Part shown: piece by piece, positions 5,274 to 5,560 of the stretch
How positions within the stretch are numbered: position 1 is the first letter of the stretch
Layout of the letters: each line of letters starts with the position of its first letter
From: Methanospirillum hungatei
GTDB lineage: Archaea > Halobacteriota > Methanomicrobia > Methanomicrobiales > Methanospirillaceae
Assembly (NCBI GenBank): GCA_003251955.1
Contig: QKDV01000178.1
Coordinates: forward strand, 1-5,560
Direction: 5' to 3'
Length of the DNA stretch: 5,560 nucleotides
The notes under the pieces: generated by a model
What the model saw: only the letters and a program-made list of their open reading frames with translations
Told to the model about the DNA's origin: nothing
Databases searched by the model: none
Position numbers and translations under genes: made by a program

Positions 5274-5560
5274 TTACTCCTCCTCGTGCTCGGTATGTTG
5301 ACCTACGATCATCTCACTAATAGCTGCCCCTGCAGGAACCATCGGGAAGACATTCTCTTCACGCTCAACCCTGATGTCAAGCAGGTATGGACCTTTGTGA
5401 TCAAGGGCACGTTTCAGTGCAGGTTCGACATCTTCTATTTTCCTAACTGTTTCCGCCCTGATTCCGTAGGCCTTCGCGATCTGTTCGAACTGCACTTCTG
5501 GCAGTTCTGTGTATGAATAACGTCGCTCGTAGAAGAGTTCCTGCCACTGCCTGACCATTC
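5274..5560 (-). CDS. ilvB: Acetolactate synthase large (catalytic) subunit, C-terminal end (N-terminus beyond right edge)
   Basis: The reverse strand is open from the right edge to TAA at 5276-5274, giving the last 94 full residues plus part of one more. The fragment starts with MVRQWQELFY, the segment of the thiamine-diphosphate domain that follows the cofactor-binding loop in this family. The Trp encoded at 5546-5544 aligns with the active-site Trp that helps select the second keto acid and is known from resistance to AHAS-inhibiting herbicides. The end carries the family's ENVFPMVPAGAAISEMI block. The Met at 5558-5556 is internal and not the start. The enzyme uses thiamine diphosphate and FAD to make acetolactate from pyruvate. 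Its final codons (HEEE) also supply the ribosome binding site of ilvN. Confidence 0.96.
   Translation of the reverse strand, partial: MVRQWQELFYERRYSYTELPEVQFEQIAKAYGIRAETVRKIEDVEPALKRALDHKGPYLLDIRVEREENVFPMVPAGAAISEMIVGQHTEHEEE
5277..5285 (-). promoter_or_regulatory. Ribosome binding site of ilvN inside the end of ilvB
   Basis: GAGGAGGAG on the reverse strand encodes the last three Glu residues of IlvB and at the same time gives a near-perfect Shine-Dalgarno sequence, with GGAGG 5 bases before the ilvN ATG. With stop and start touching (TAAATG), this is the arrangement expected for translational coupling and matched subunit output. Confidence 0.75.

Noticed and set aside
4855..5516. Plus-strand frames opposite ilvN and ilvB (4855-5301 and 5262-5516)
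   Set aside because: They lie antisense to two clearly recognised genes and give low-complexity, Ser/Thr/Leu-rich or unmatched products, as expected of shadow frames.

Overview
The window looks like a piece of a methanogenic archaeon's chromosome, probably order Methanomicrobiales and perhaps close to Methanospirillum. This is inferred from four things: a very long pure-TPR protein, a soluble tandem-PAS sensor of the kind common in that order, a stand-alone CheY-like receiver, and archaeal-looking signals (TATA-like boxes, purine-rich ribosome binding sites, oligo-T stops). No rRNA or other species marker is present, so the assignment is tentative.

Layout from left to right: (1) bases 1-645, minus strand, hold the N-terminal 215 residues of a sensor with two PAS domains, cut by the left edge. 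(2) Bases 646-937 are a divergent intergenic region with two adjacent inverted repeats just upstream of the next gene. (3) Bases 938-4219, plus strand, encode a 1093-residue protein that I can divide without gaps into 31 tetratricopeptide repeats (TPRs) and no other domain. (4) Bases 4220-4268 are a short convergent gap with overlapping hairpins and T-tracts that could stop transcription from both sides. (5) Bases 4269-4643, minus strand, encode a single-domain response regulator with its own likely promoter. (6) Bases 4770-5273 and 5274-5560, minus strand, encode the small subunit (ilvN) and the C-terminal end of the large subunit (ilvB) of acetolactate synthase, joined with no intergenic base.

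Functionally the window has two parts. The right end is branched-chain amino acid biosynthesis, with ilvB and ilvN translationally coupled. The rest is signalling or scaffolding: a PAS sensor and a giant TPR solenoid share a divergent control region, and a CheY-type receiver lies convergent to the solenoid. A working link between these three is only inferred from proximity. I see no transposon, CRISPR array, tRNA or rRNA.
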